Shown here: positions 40,764-53,073 of the stretch, piece by piece
Numbering within the stretch: the stretch's first letter is position 1
How the letters are laid out: each line of letters begins with the position of its first letter
Origin: Alnus glutinosa
Lineage: Eukaryota > Streptophyta > Magnoliopsida > Fagales > Betulaceae
Length of the DNA stretch: 64,000 nucleotides
Reading direction: 5' to 3'
Assembly: GCF_958979055.1 (NCBI RefSeq)
Contig: NC_084886.1
Location: 10,278,654 to 10,342,653, forward strand
The notes under the pieces: model-generated
Seen by the model: only the letters and a program-made list of their open reading frames with translations
Told to the model about the DNA's origin: nothing
Database searches by the model: none
Position numbers and translations under genes: made by a program

Positions 40764-41183
40764 GGTTAGAGAGCTTGAAATGGACGGTGAGGATTGCTGC
40801 GCAAGGTTGGTGGATTTGGTAAATGAAAGTGAAACGTTTCAGCGTTGGACACGGAAGATGATGCGGGGACCCGTGTGGCTACAAGTGATGGACGATGATA
40901 CAGGACGTAGGTTGCAATGTTCGACACGCGTCATGGTTGCATTGGTTGGATGCTTAAGATGTTTTAGGGCTTTTGTGTGCTTTCTTGCACCGGGTCCGAT
41001 TCTGTTTCACTTGGGTCGTTTTGCTTTTACTTAATTAAGGCTAACCCAACACATCAATTGTGGCCATTTGCTATTTATAAGATTTTTTTTATACTATTGA
41101 ATATCATACAAGAAGGAATTTTTTTGAGAAAATTATTATGCTATGTCGTCGAGAAAAGAGAGATAGATAAACACAATACGTAA

Positions 41184-42005
41184 TATTGGTACAATTTTCG
41201 GTATGGAGACGTATCGCCTTATGATTCGTCAAACAAACTCTTCTCTTCCTTGTCTTCTTTGAGATCTGCAAAAATAACAAACGACTAGTCAGGGGCACCG
41301 ACTACACCCACTCTAATGACTAAGTCAGTATAAACTTTATGACTTTCAAGAAAAACTAAAAATCTCAGAGCTTAGAGAATATATATATATATATTAAAAG
41401 ACCTGGTGTAGTAGTCTTATTTATAGACTTACTGGAGTTCTTAAAGGACTAGAAGTCTTAGCCATGAATCGTTTAAGTTTTAACCTTATCTTCATAAAAT
41501 TTTGAATTGAGTACAAGTTGGATAGGACTCCGCCTCTTTCAGCTGAATTCCACGTTGATAAGGATATGTATCCCATTAATGTTGAGATAATATAAATACA
41601 TTCCGAATATCTTGGGATTGGGTACTTAACAAACATCTCACGAATCATGGATATAGATTTCTAATAGTTATCAGATACTTAGTTGCCGAATTTGAGAAGA
41701 TAGCTTTACGACGCTTATACTGTACACAGACCAATCCTCCGAGGTGGAAATATCTAAGACGTATTGGCTCCATACAGACTTGGAGATCTCGGTTTATTCC
41801 GCACCCTACAGAGTCTTGAAGTCTGAGGTGTTCAATCTCTCTAGACATGTCATAGTCTGAGGCTCTCCGACCCCGAGTTAATTTCTTCGTAGAAGGTTAT
41901 GACAAACATCCGAGGTGTTCTTACCGAGCCAGGTCGGGCCTATGGGTTGAAACTCCGACTTGACTTGGGGGCCACGTGGCTTCAAGGCAAATTATTTCCC
42001 CAACA
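41184..42005 (-). mobile_element. Solo LTR, 822 bp
   Basis: The exact 5-bp duplication CGTAA flanks it (41179-41183 and 42006-42010). The right end CCCCAACA and left end TATTGG match an LTR with TGTTGG...CCAACA tips in which one base has changed. On the - strand it starts TGTTGGGG and has a TATA-like CTATAAATAAG near 41415. No internal sequence adjoins it. Confidence 0.75.
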
Positions 42006-43099
42006 CGTAACAAACTATTACCTTCTAAAAGTTTGATTTAGAAAAAGTGATATGGATCAATTACAAGTTTTTGGTTTAAAGTATAGTTAAGTAACATATC
42101 AAAGACGACTTCTAGGCTTGTGATTTGTGACTGATGCTATATAATCCATTTGTAGGAGCATGAATTTAGTGTTGGAATGTATCTTGATCCAACTTGTTTT
42201 CAAGAGATTGTTGATGGTTCTTTTTCTAGTATTTTGTAGAGGCCATGCATGATAAGATGACGTTCGTGTGAAATTTGTTTAATTACCAAATGGTTGTAGG
42301 CCGATTGCAAATGGGTTTTCAAAATCATACATGATTCGACATAAAGGTACATTCTCATTTGTTTCTATCCATGGCTTTTTTCAAATAATCATAGCATTGA
42401 CAACTCTTTTACTTAGAGTTATATCCAATTAGATGTCAATACAGCTTTTCTCGATGGACATCTATTAGAATATGTGTATATAGAGCATCCAGATAGTTTT
42501 TAAGTGAATGGAAAATGAAGAAAAAGAGAACAGAATATAATTGAGAAATAAACTTGTATTTCTGATGTGAATACTCTGAACAATGAAGTGACCTATTTAT
42601 TGTTGAATGAGGCCAAAGAAATAAGGAAAATATCGTAATTACATATTTATACAATAATATCAAATAATACCATAATTGATGGGAGCATATCTTCGTGATA
42701 TGCTGATGATATTACGAAAATATTCTACAACAAACATGGCAAGTATCATATTATTCCAACATCGCCCATCAAACTCGAGATGATGAAGTAAACTTGAGTC
42801 TGGAAAAAAAATCATGTAGTCGACAAGGAGGATGAGACTTCGTGAAAATATCGGCAAGTTGATCTTTAGAGGAGACAGATCAAAGATGGAGAGTGCCCTG
42901 TTGAAGATGGTGCCAAATGAAGTGACAATCAATTTCAATATGCTTGGTGCGCTCATGGAAGACATCATTGTGAATAATCTAGACGACTCCGATTATCACA
43001 ATAAAGAGGGGAACTAGTCGTCTGAAGAGCACCCATGTCTGTCAAAAGCTATCGTAACCACAAAAGTTCAGCTGTAGCATCGACAAGTGCACGGTACTC

Positions 43100-46000
43100 A
43101 ACCTCAGTACTAGATTGGGCAACAACAATCTACTTTTTACTATGCCAAGAAATGAGAGAGGTGCCGAGTAAGAAACAGTAAGCCGTGGTGGAGCGACGGT
43201 CGGTAGGATCACTGGCCCAATCAGCGTCAGAGTAAGAGCAAATAAGAAACAATAACCCGTGGTGGAGCGACGGTCAGTAAGATCACCAGCCTAGTCAGCG
43301 TCAAAGTAAGAGCAGAGCTCAAGAGATGAGCACGAAGAAAAGTGAAGGCCATGAAACAAAGTCCCCTTGACATAGCGTAAGATACGAAGAACGGCAGCAT
43401 AGTGAGTAGAGCGAGGTACACTCATAAACTGGCTAACCAAGTGAACTGCATAGGAAATGTCTGGGCGGGTAATAGTGAGATAGATAAGACTACCGACCAG
43501 TTGTCTGTATAGAGGAGCATCTAGAAGAGATTCACCATTAATAGCAAGAAGCTGAATATTAGGTTCAAATGGAGAAGTGCATGTTTTGCTGTCCGTCAAG
43601 CTTGCTTTGGAAAGCAAGCCAGACGCATACTTAGCCCAAGAGAGATAATATCCATCTGAACTTAAAGTAACCTCAAGACCAAGAAAGTAGTTAAGCTTCC
43701 CTAAGTCTTTCATCTCAAAATTTTGACTTAAAAAGTGCTGAAGATCTCAAATACCAGAGGGATCATCCCCTATAATGATCATGCCATCAACATAAAGAAT
43801 GATAAGAATAATACTAGCACCAATACTCCGAAGAAAAAATGCAGAGTCATAGGCACTAGGGACAAAGCCCTGCTGAGCAACGACATAACTAAATTTAGCA
43901 AACCAGTCTCAGGGAGCTTGTTTGAGAACGTAGAGAGCACGGCTAAGACGGTAAACTGTGTGAGGAGGATGGTCATAGCCAGGTGAAGGATGCATATAAA
44001 CTTCCTCAACAAGATCACCATTAAAGAATGAATTTTTGATATCCATCTGAAACAGTTGCCAATGATGCACAACAGCTATTACAAGTAAAGAACGAATAGA
44101 GGTAAAACGAGCAACGAGAGCAAAAGTCTCCTTATAGTCAATACCATACTCCTAAGAGAAGCCCTTTGCAATAAGTCGAGCTTTGTATCGTTCCACTAAT
44201 CCATTTGACCGAGTCTTGATTTTGTACACCTACTTAAATCCAACTGCAAACTTTCCAGAAGGCAAATCCACCAAGTCCTAAGTATGAGTTTTAGTGAAAG
44301 CATCTAATTCATTAGACATAGCTTTTTGCCAAAAATGGTCAGTACTAGCCTCACGATAACTATGAGGTTCGTAAAGAGTAGCAATGGCATAATAATAATG
44401 ATAATTTTGAAGATGAGGAGGAGGGGCTCTTACTCTAGTGGATTGAATGAGTGCAAGTACCTGGACAGGCTTGGGTACAATTGATGGAATAGGAGTATCA
44501 GCAGATGTGTTAGGTGACTCAAGAACAGTCGAAGAAGGAGCGTTTGAGGAGCTTAGCATCTCTGCAGAGGAGTCAAGGACTAAAGCAATTGATGGGTCAG
44601 TAAAAACAGGAGTATAACTGGAAGAGGATTGCGGAAAAGGGAAAATACTTGTAAACATCTTATGTTCCCAAAACTCCACATGACGAGAAATACGAAAACG
44701 CTTGGCTATGAAATCATAGCAACGATAACCTTTTTGAGTGAGACCATAACCAAGAAGACAATAGAGTCTGGATCGTGGTTCAAGTTTGGTGCATTCGTGT
44801 GTAGGAAGAGTGACAAAACAAACACAACTAAAAACTCGAAATAATGAATAGTTAGGGACCTTACCATGGAGAAGCTCAAACGGAGTTTATTGTGTATAGT
44901 GGGTAAGGGAACACGATTGATGGAGTAGACAGTAGTAAGAGCAGCTTCACCCCAAAAGCGTTCTAGAAGAGAAGCAGAGATGAGAAGTGCTTTTACCGTA
45001 TCCAGAATGTGACGATGTTTACGTTCTGCTCGACCATTTTGTTGTGAGGTGTATGGACAAGAGTGATGAGAGACAGTCCCATTTTGCTGTAAGATGGTAA
45101 AAAACAACTTGTCGTTATATTCCATTGCATTATCTCAACGAAAAGTTTTAATGGTACAAGAAAATTGAGTCTGCACCATTTTGTGAAAATTCTGATAAAT
45201 ATTTGTGAGTTCAAACCGATGCTGTAAAAGATAAATCCAAGTATAACGACTGTAATTGTCCACAAAGAGAACAAAATAACGAGATCCCCCCTCAATCAGA
45301 ATCGGGTCAAGACCCCAAATATCAGAACTGACTAAGTCAAAAGGTGCAGAGGAAAAAGATTCACTTTTATTAAAGGAAAAATGTGTATGTTTTCTAAGAC
45401 GACATGAAACACAATCAAAATACAAAAAATTAACTAAACCTAAATGACCCTGAGAGGCCAAGGGCTGGACACATGGAAGTGAGGCATGACCCAACCAAGA
45501 GTGCCACAAACTGGAAGTGATTGTGATAGCAACCATGGAAGTTGTTGTTGAAGAAGGAATCTGCAGAGATGAGAGCTCGAAAAGACGTCCAACTTGACGA
45601 CTTGTCCCAAGCAACTGACCCATCTGTGAATCATGTACATCAACACCCTTGTTAGAGAATTTCAGTTCAAGACCTAACTCACAAAGTTGTCCAACGGAAA
45701 GAAGGTTTGAGGATAATTTAGGCACAAGGTAAGTATCACCAATAGATAAATTAGAGGTAGAAATAGACCCTACATGACTAATAGGCATATGGGAACCATC
45801 GACAGTGTATACAGCAGGATTGGGAGAAAGAACAGTTTTATGAGAGAAGATGGTGGAATCAGATGTCATATGATTACAACAAGCAGAGTCTATAAACCAA
45901 TGAGATTTACCTGGGGTGACGGACAAGGCAGTGGAGGATTAGGACAAAACTTGGTGAATTAAGTCCTTCACGTCAGCTGCAGTGAGAGAAATGGACTGAG

Positions 46001-46910
46001 ATGGAGTCTCAGGGGCAGAGGAAGCAGAGGAAGCGACCGCAGCTGTTTGTTGGGAAGCTTGTTGCTGCTTATAATACTGGAACTTGCGACATTCATTGAT
46101 GGTATGACCATTGCGTTTACACCACTTGCAAAAGCCAGTCTTGGAGGTGGATTGGGATGACGAACGCCCAGTAGAAAACTGTGAAGTACCACGAGAAGCA
46201 GTGGTAAGGACCATATCAGATGATTGCATCTTCATAGTGGAACGACGAATTTCTTCATGATGAGTTCAGAAACTACAGCGTCTAAAGTCGAAAGTGGTTG
46301 ACGATGAAGAAGAGAGGCTTAAGTATATTCAAAATCATCCTGAAGAGCCATCATAAAGTGCATAAACTTCCGTCGATCAAGCCAAGTAGCAAACGTTTGA
46401 ATGTCTTTAGAACATTCCAACTTCGGAGTTGCTGCAGATAATTGTTCCCAAAGATGATTAGTCTAAGAATAAAAATCAGAAATAGACTGACCTGGTTCTT
46501 GACGCATCTGATAAAGTTTAGCTTCCAGTTGAAACTCCAAGGAAGCATCATAGGTGCAGTTGTATTTTTTGGCTAGAATCCCAAGCAACTGTAGCATTCT
46601 CAAGTCTTGGAATAAGACTATTAATTGACAGAATGGAAGTGTTGATGAACCAAGACAGAATTTTATAATGAATACTATCTCATTCTTCCATATGGGATCC
46701 AAATTCTTCTTTCTCATTGTCCTTCTACATTAGTTTAGGAATTGCTCCAGTCACATAATGCCATAATCGGCATCCTTTCAAGAAAACCTTCATATTTTGA
46801 GCCCACATGCTATAATTGGATCCATCCAATATTACATCAATAAGACGAACAATTGAATCAAGAGTCGATGCAGATTGAGACATACTGAAGCTTCAAATGC
46901 AAAAACAGAT
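43100..46910 (-). pseudogene. Copia gag-pol remains of the nested element
   Basis: From right to left on the - strand: gag (about 46880-46250, several stops) with a zinc knuckle CKWCKRNGHTINEC near 46130; protease FIDSACCNHMTSD and GAG-pre-integrase LWHSWLGHASL within 45135-45926; integrase with QQNGRAERKHRH in 44706-45125; RT with QMDIKNSFFNGDL and ILYVDGM near 43800-44060, the usual Asp-Asp here reading DG; and RNase H leading segment 43291-43713. Many stops and frameshifts, and a 74-bp tandem duplication in the RNase H part, make it non-functional. Confidence 0.85.
43169..43316. repeat. 74-bp tandem duplication in copia RNase H
   Basis: Two adjacent copies (43169-43242, 43243-43316) both start TAAGAAAC and share CGTGGTGGAGCGACGGTC. 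The unit is not a multiple of three, so it shifts the frame. Confidence 0.8.
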
Positions 46911-48164
46911 CTCAAAAATGAAATCAGGACGAAAAATTGAGTAGAAAACACCTGAATCCAAAAAGTCAACGTCGGCCAAAGTCAACGGTCAACGGTTAAC
47001 GGCTGACGTGGCTAAGCTGGCAGCTAGGGCTGAGGTGTCGATGAGCTGGCGCTAGGGCTGACGTGTCATGTGCAGAATGAGACACATGGCAGAGTGTGAG
47101 ATTGATGGCGCGTGCAATTGCAGGTCGGCGCGTGAGGCACGTGGGCGGCGCACCAGAAACTTCAAGCGCGCGTGGGGGCACGTGCGGGGTTCGATGGCTT
47201 CGATTTCGGCGTCATTAAATTGCTCTTGGAATGGGCTTTCCAACTGTGGTGGAACTTTGGTGTGGTAGTGACCGGAACAGTGCGAAGTCGGAAAAGGCAG
47301 AAAGAACGCTAGAAAATCGTCGAAAATTCGTCGGAAGGACATAGGAAAAATCCCATAGGCCACAAGTCTGTAGCTTTGATACCATGAAGAAAAATAGAAC
47401 AGACTATAATTGTGAAATAAACTTGTATTTATGATGTGAATACTTTGTACAATGAAATGGTCTATTTATAGTTGAATGAAGCCAAAGAAATAAGGAAAAT
47501 ATCGTAATTACATATTTATACAATAATATCAAATAATATCGTAATTGAAAGGAGAATATCTTCGTGATATGCTGATGATATTACAAAAATATTCTATTAC
47601 AAACATGACAAGTATCGTATTATTCCAACAGAAAATAACATATAATATGCAAGCTCAAGAGGTTTATTTATGAGCTTAAGCAAGCTTCAATATAGCATTA
47701 ACATTATTGATATATGCATACCTTTGGGGGTCAATGAGGGCAAATACATATTTATTGTTCTTGATGTAGATGTTATATTGCTCGTAGCAAATGACATTAA
47801 GCTTTTACTTGATGCAAAGCAGGTGTTGTCTCTCATTTTGTTATGAATGATCTTAGTGAAGCTTATTATGTATCAGGCATACAAATTCTTCATGATAGCA
47901 CTAGTAGTGTAGAAAATTTACATTGGTAGTGTTTTGAGTATATTTAATATGTGGTCTTGCACTCATAAAAAGGACACCTATTGTGAAAGGTGATATATTC
48001 TGAATCTCAATGGCCCCAAAATGATAGAAAGACTTAAAATGCAATCAATCTATTTTGTATTTGTAAATAGTTTATTCTGCGCTCAAGTATACATGACGTG
48101 ATATTGCTTTTATATAGATGGCGACTTTTGTATAGTGAGTGAACAATACCAATATGATAAAAAA

Positions 48165-49085
48165 TAGGGTTAAATAGGCTAGACACCCCTGTGCTTTATG
48201 AACTTTATTTTATGCCCCCTCAGTTTTGTTTTGTATCAAAATTGGTACCTGTGGTATGAGAAAAGACAGAAATGATACCTCCGTCCAATTTTCTGTCCAA
48301 AACTAACTTCCAGCCACGTCGTCCTACGGGTGTCGGCGTATATACGCGACACCTGTCCCCGTGGCACACCTCAGCGCTGACGTGGCTACCATTTTTTAAT
48401 AATTATTTTAATGATTTCTTATATATTATAATAATAATAATAATAATAATAAATCTGTGGTGGTTGCCACCCCTATTTTGGCCAAGGGGGTGGCTCAAAG
48501 TACCATTTCTGATACTTATTCAAACCACATGAGGCACATCATGAAATTTATAAAACCACAGGGGTATATATGGAAAAAAAAATAATTTGTGTTTAAGTAA
48601 CAAACATTTAGTCATTTTTTGGGTTATATCAATTGGTCACGCATATAATTTTGTGTTTCCAATTGTTACACATGACTGATTGCGTTTTGTTTTGTCTTTT
48701 TTTTTTTTTTTTTTGAAGGGTTCAATTCTTGTCAACATGTTATTTTGATACACGACAGGCATACATGTTACTTTTTGTTCAAAACAGGCATACCAAATAT
48801 ACCAAATATTATTTGTGTATAGAGTACCATTTATGATATAATTACAAAACTAAAGTATCATTTCTGGTACTTATTAAAACCACATGGGGCACATCATGAA
48901 ATGTATAAACCACAGGAGTATATATTGAAAAAAAAAAATATAGTTTTTAATTTTAAGGTTTTTTTTAAAAAAATAAATAAATAAATAAAATTATACCACA
49001 GGTACTAATTTTGATACAAAACAAAACTAAGATGGCAAAAAATAAAGTTCGTAAAGTACATGGGGCAAATATGTATTTAACCCTA
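48165..49085. mobile_element. Mutator-like inverted-repeat element with internal duplication
   Basis: The left end TAGGGTTAAATA...CACCCCTGTG is answered at the right by an inverted copy ending TATTTAACCCTA. Inverted homology extends at least 90 bp (CTCAGTTTTGTTTTGTATC and the ATTGGTACCTGTGGTA block). Inside, two direct copies of about 85 bp (from about 48498 and about 48850), sharing CACATCATGAAAT and CCACAGG, flank about 270 bp of AT-rich DNA, perhaps a nested related element. No transposase. Related in style to the element at 12474-13321. Confidence 0.6.
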
Positions 49086-52000
49086 AAAAATAATAAAATT
49101 TGTCTCTCCTTTTCTTATTTCTTTTTCACACTAAAAACAAACATTCATTTTCCACTCTGTTTCTTAACATATATATATGCTCAACATTTATATTGAAAGC
49201 ATATGAACTTTTTAAAAAATTATTACCGTTAAAAAAAATTAAAAAAATATAACTATTAGAATAAAATAAATTTTTAAAAATATGATCGTCAAGGATAAAA
49301 CAAATCTGTAAAAATGTGACAATTAGATGCCATTTCAACATTATTAAACAGTTAAAAAATAAAAATATATAGTATCTAGATTCTAGCATGAATGAATATT
49401 TGATTCATAAAATAAAATAAAATATAATATAATCGTATCCCAGGAAGAAACCAAAGTGTAATAAGTGTAGGATCGACAACATGAGAGCTCAAAATCACAC
49501 GACATTTTAAGTCATCCATCCAGAACCAGTACTACAAAATATGTTATTGACTTTTTGTCAAATAACAATTAACAACATTATTATATTTGACCTTATTCCA
49601 ACTAATATTTATAGACTTTTAACTCTATAATTAGTTCACAAACCTAGGTTAGCATTACCCAAAGGGAAGAAAGTAGATAATTGTAGCGGTGATGACGCCT
49701 TAATTACGTTCTACTCATCTCCCAAACCTAGCTACCGACTGCTACTCAATTCTCCTCACGCGCGTATTGATTTGAGTACCTCAAGATCCAGCTCATGCAA
49801 TCAATCTTTTGCTTTCAAAACGCGCCGACGGAGTACCAGATCCGCCACAAGTACATTTATGTCGGTTGTTCCCGGTGGGCCCCAGCTGCCTACACCGCCC
49901 TAAAAATTAAGAAAAATGATTGGCTCACAACAGCAATGAACAATTTGTTATACAACAACATAAAATACAGATAAAACTCATATGTGTGCACGAATTATAT
50001 GCGAGAATATTTCCTCTAAAGTTAAATGCAACTGGGACCGGAGAGTGCAGACGACACGTTCTGCACCGCCGTTTTGATCCTCTACATGTTGGTCCCGCTT
50101 CCTAATACGTAAAGTACCATCCTAAAATGTGAGTCACCCTAAATGCACTACCATTCCAATAAAGTAAAGTCGTTGTCTCTTCGAAAAATATAAATAATAA
50201 ATAATGTATTCGTGTCGGTGCTTTGAACACTTTTAGGAAATTAGGATTTATTTATTTAAAAAAATACTGATTCTCTAGATTTAGATAAAACCTCTCAAAA
50301 TTGACCGGTGTCAATCCATATTTAGGGAAGCTGAATACGGATAAATTATGAAATTTAAATCCCAAATCAATAATATGAAAAATACATATATCTTATTATA
50401 GCATTTCAAGTAGAATAGGTAAATACCTTATAATAATTAAATTTGACTATTATAAATTATTTTCCTTTTCCAGCAAAATAGACATAGAATTTCTCATTCT
50501 AGTGTGAATAATAAATAAAATTTACAAAGAAATTTTTATTATTATATCTTTCACTTTCTTTCTTTCACTCTATCTCCTTTTTTTCTTCACTTTTTCCCAC
50601 AAAAAGTAATATTTAAAAAAAATATAAAGTAGAATAAAAAATTTGTTGAAGAATGTATGAAAAAAAATAGTAGTTAAAATAAAAATTTATACTTTTTCAG
50701 TAATTATTTTGGCTACTCTTGTTAAGATCTCTTAGAAAGAAAAAAAAAAAAAAAACACTTTTAATTAAATATTTTTATCCTATTAAAGATCGTGTTAAAA
50801 CGTGAGGGTGCCTGAGACTCTGAATGGTCCTACTAGCATGATGCAGCAGAAGCGGCAGCAGGAGAACATTACCATGTGCGTGTGGGTCAGTGGGGTGCAC
50901 GTGCCAACGGCGACTGTTGAGAGAGGGAGAAGCTAGTGTGAGGTCGTGAGCTCTTCTTACTATTAAATAAGATCCATAGATCTTCATCACACTATTCAAT
51001 ACTTTAAATATTCACGGTTGATAAATTGTAGTATTTATCACCCACATAATTAGGATTTTCATCATTCAAGTCAACCCTACCATCAGTTTAAATATTCACG
51101 GTTTATAAATTGTAGCATTTATCTCCCACATAATTAGGATTTTAAAAATCACCGATATTAATTCATATTGGTTAAAATTAGAAGTCCATTATATATCACT
51201 TTTGTATCCATCTAAAAATGATGTGGCTTTTAAAATCACCATTTGATCAACAATTTGATCAAAATTCAATAGTATTCAATCATAAGTTCAATGTTAATTT
51301 TAAAAGTCACCTCATTTTTAGATAAATACAAGAGTGACATATTATAAACTTTTAAAATTACTCAGTTAAAATACATACAGGAGGCAACAAATTAACTTTT
51401 ACTATACATTTGGATTTTGACTTATTGAACTCCAGTCTTGAAGTATCTTAGCTATGTTGGTTAACTTTTTCTACCCTAACTTTTCTCTTAAAAAATAGTC
51501 ATTTTTAAAACATTTTAATTTTTTGAACTTTTCCTTACAAACATCCGTAACTTCTTTATACTTTATATCTAGTAATTTTACATATACATTAATTGTTCAT
51601 TATATGTCCATCAAACAACGAGGTATTTTTAAAATTATAAGTGAGCGTGTGATTGATTAAATGATTATTTTGATCAAATGGTGATTTTAAAAGTCATCTC
51701 ATTTTTTAATAGACACTTAATGTACTCATAGAATTACTCATTTATATCACATCAATCATTTCTTATACTACTATTAAAAAAAAATATTTACCAAACACAC
51801 CCCTTATTATTATTTAATAAGATATTTATCAATTTAATCATATTATTATTAAATTTAATTCCATACAACTAGATGTTTATCTTGTATAATTTCATATAAT
51901 TAGATGATGTGGCAGTAGAAATCAATTTTTAAAATTGTAAAAAAAAAAAACCAATAAAAGAATTCTAAATGCATATCTAATGACTGATTTTTGCTGTCAC

Positions 52001-52170
52001 ATTATCCCGTTTATATAATAGTTATACAAGAGTCTTTAAATAAAATTATCCTTATTCTTTTGTTAAGCACTACCAAGTTTCTAGATGCTTGCAAGTTGCA
52101 ACAACCTTTTTGGCTCGTAAAAGAATAATCTTAAGCATTACTCTAAAGTATTTTATTTGAGTAATATTAT
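49086..52170. other. Gene-free AT-rich region with small repeats
   Basis: No gene is recognised. It holds a 57-bp direct repeat pair (51003-51059 and 51087-51143, period 84) and fold-back elements (51183-51352, perhaps another near 51590-51730). A more GC-rich patch around 50810-50940 has no convincing frame. Confidence 0.5.
51183..51352. repeat. Fold-back MITE-like element
   Basis: AAGTCCATTATATATCAC at the left is approximately mirrored by GTGACATATTATAAACTT at the right. The inner arms (CTAAAAATGATGTGGCTTTT and its inverse) also pair. About 170 bp, no coding potential. Confidence 0.5.
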
Positions 52171-52280
52171 TTAGTGTGCGTTTGAGATTGCGATTTTGTA
52201 GACAATAAATGCGATTCTAAACCAAATCGCAAAACATAAATTGTTTGAGAACTGCGTTTTTTAAAATTGCAATTTGAAAA

Positions 52281-53073
52281 CGCAAAAAATATACTTTTTC
52301 AAATCGCAGGTAAGATGATGTTTTTTTGAAAACGCAGAATTTTAAAGGCTAATTTGCGATTTTAAATGCTAAACTGCGATTTTGTCAAACGTTTAACTGT
52401 GTTTTTAAAAATCACTTTTTTCAAATCGCAGATTTAAAAATCGTTATTTTAAAGCGCAAACCTAAAAACATATGTTAGACTGAATTTGGTGAAACATATG
52501 TTAGACTGAATTTGGTGAGACAATAGAGTGGGGGGGGGGGGGGGGGTATTATTCAGGAGCATTCACTGAAAGGCAAGAATGACCACACAAAACCTAATTA
52601 GTTTATCCTATCAGCAGCCCTAAAAAGTCTCTGATTTGGATGTGTATATGGTTGTGATAATGAGGGTTATGTCCTATCTTTCTGACCACGCAAAAAATAT
52701 ACTTTTTCAAATCGCAGGTAAGATGATGTTTTTTTGAAAACGCAGAATTTTAAAGGCTAATTTGCGATTTTAAATGCTAAACTGCAATTTTGTCAAACGT
52801 TTAACTGTGTTTTTAAAAATCACTTTTTTCAAATCGCAGATTTAAAAATCGTTATTTTAAAGCGCAAACCTAAAAACATATGTTAGACTGAATTTGGTGA
52901 GACAATAGAGTTGGGGGGGGGGGAGGGGGGGTATTATTCAGGAGCATTCACTGAAAGGCAAGAATGACCACACAAAACCTAATTAGTTTATCCTATTAGC
53001 AGCCCTAAAAAGTCTCTGATTTGGATGTGTATATGGTTGTGATAATGAGGGTTATGTCCTATCTTTCTGACCA
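52281..53073. repeat. Recent tandem duplication of a 385-408 bp unit
   Basis: Unit 1 is 52281-52688 and unit 2 is 52689-53073. They are nearly identical, both beginning CGCAAAAAATATAC and ending CTATCTTTCTGACCA. Unit 1 has an extra short direct repeat (ACATATGTTAGACTG twice). Each has a poly(G) tract: G17 at 52530-52546 in unit 1, and G11-A-G7 at 52913-52931 in unit 2. The left part of unit 1 overlaps a MITE beginning about 52175 (GTGCGTTTGAGATTGCG), related to the one at 60431-60746. Confidence 0.85.

Larger units (their letters stand above)
42516..47630 (-). mobile_element. Ty1/copia LTR retrotransposon nested in the relic, 5.1 kb
   Basis: Two 246-bp LTRs (42516-42761 and 47385-47630), TGAAGAAAAA...TTCCAACA, differ at about 21 positions by eye (near 91.5% identity). 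A perfect target duplication GAAAA flanks the whole element (42511-42515, 47631-47635). Beside the right LTR the - strand reads TGGTATCAAAGC, the Met-tRNA primer site. It therefore ran right to left. It is older than the copia element at 15988-21041 by LTR divergence, and it landed inside the RT of a + strand relic. Confidence 0.92.
42100..48164 (+). mobile_element. Old Ty1/copia relic, + strand, split by a later insertion
   Basis: Left part (42100-42515) ends in an RT fragment like QLDVNTAFLDGHLLEYVYIEHP. Right part (47631-48164) resumes with IVLDVDVILLVAND (the YVDD region), then FVMNDLSEAYYVSGIQILHD and a weak RNase H-like tail. Both parts carry many stops. The two halves face each other across the - strand element at 42516-47630. 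LTRs of this relic were not found. Confidence 0.65.

Noticed and set aside
51003..51143. Possible CRISPR-like or regulatory direct repeats
   Set aside because: Only two diverged copies in a plant intergenic region; an ordinary short duplication.
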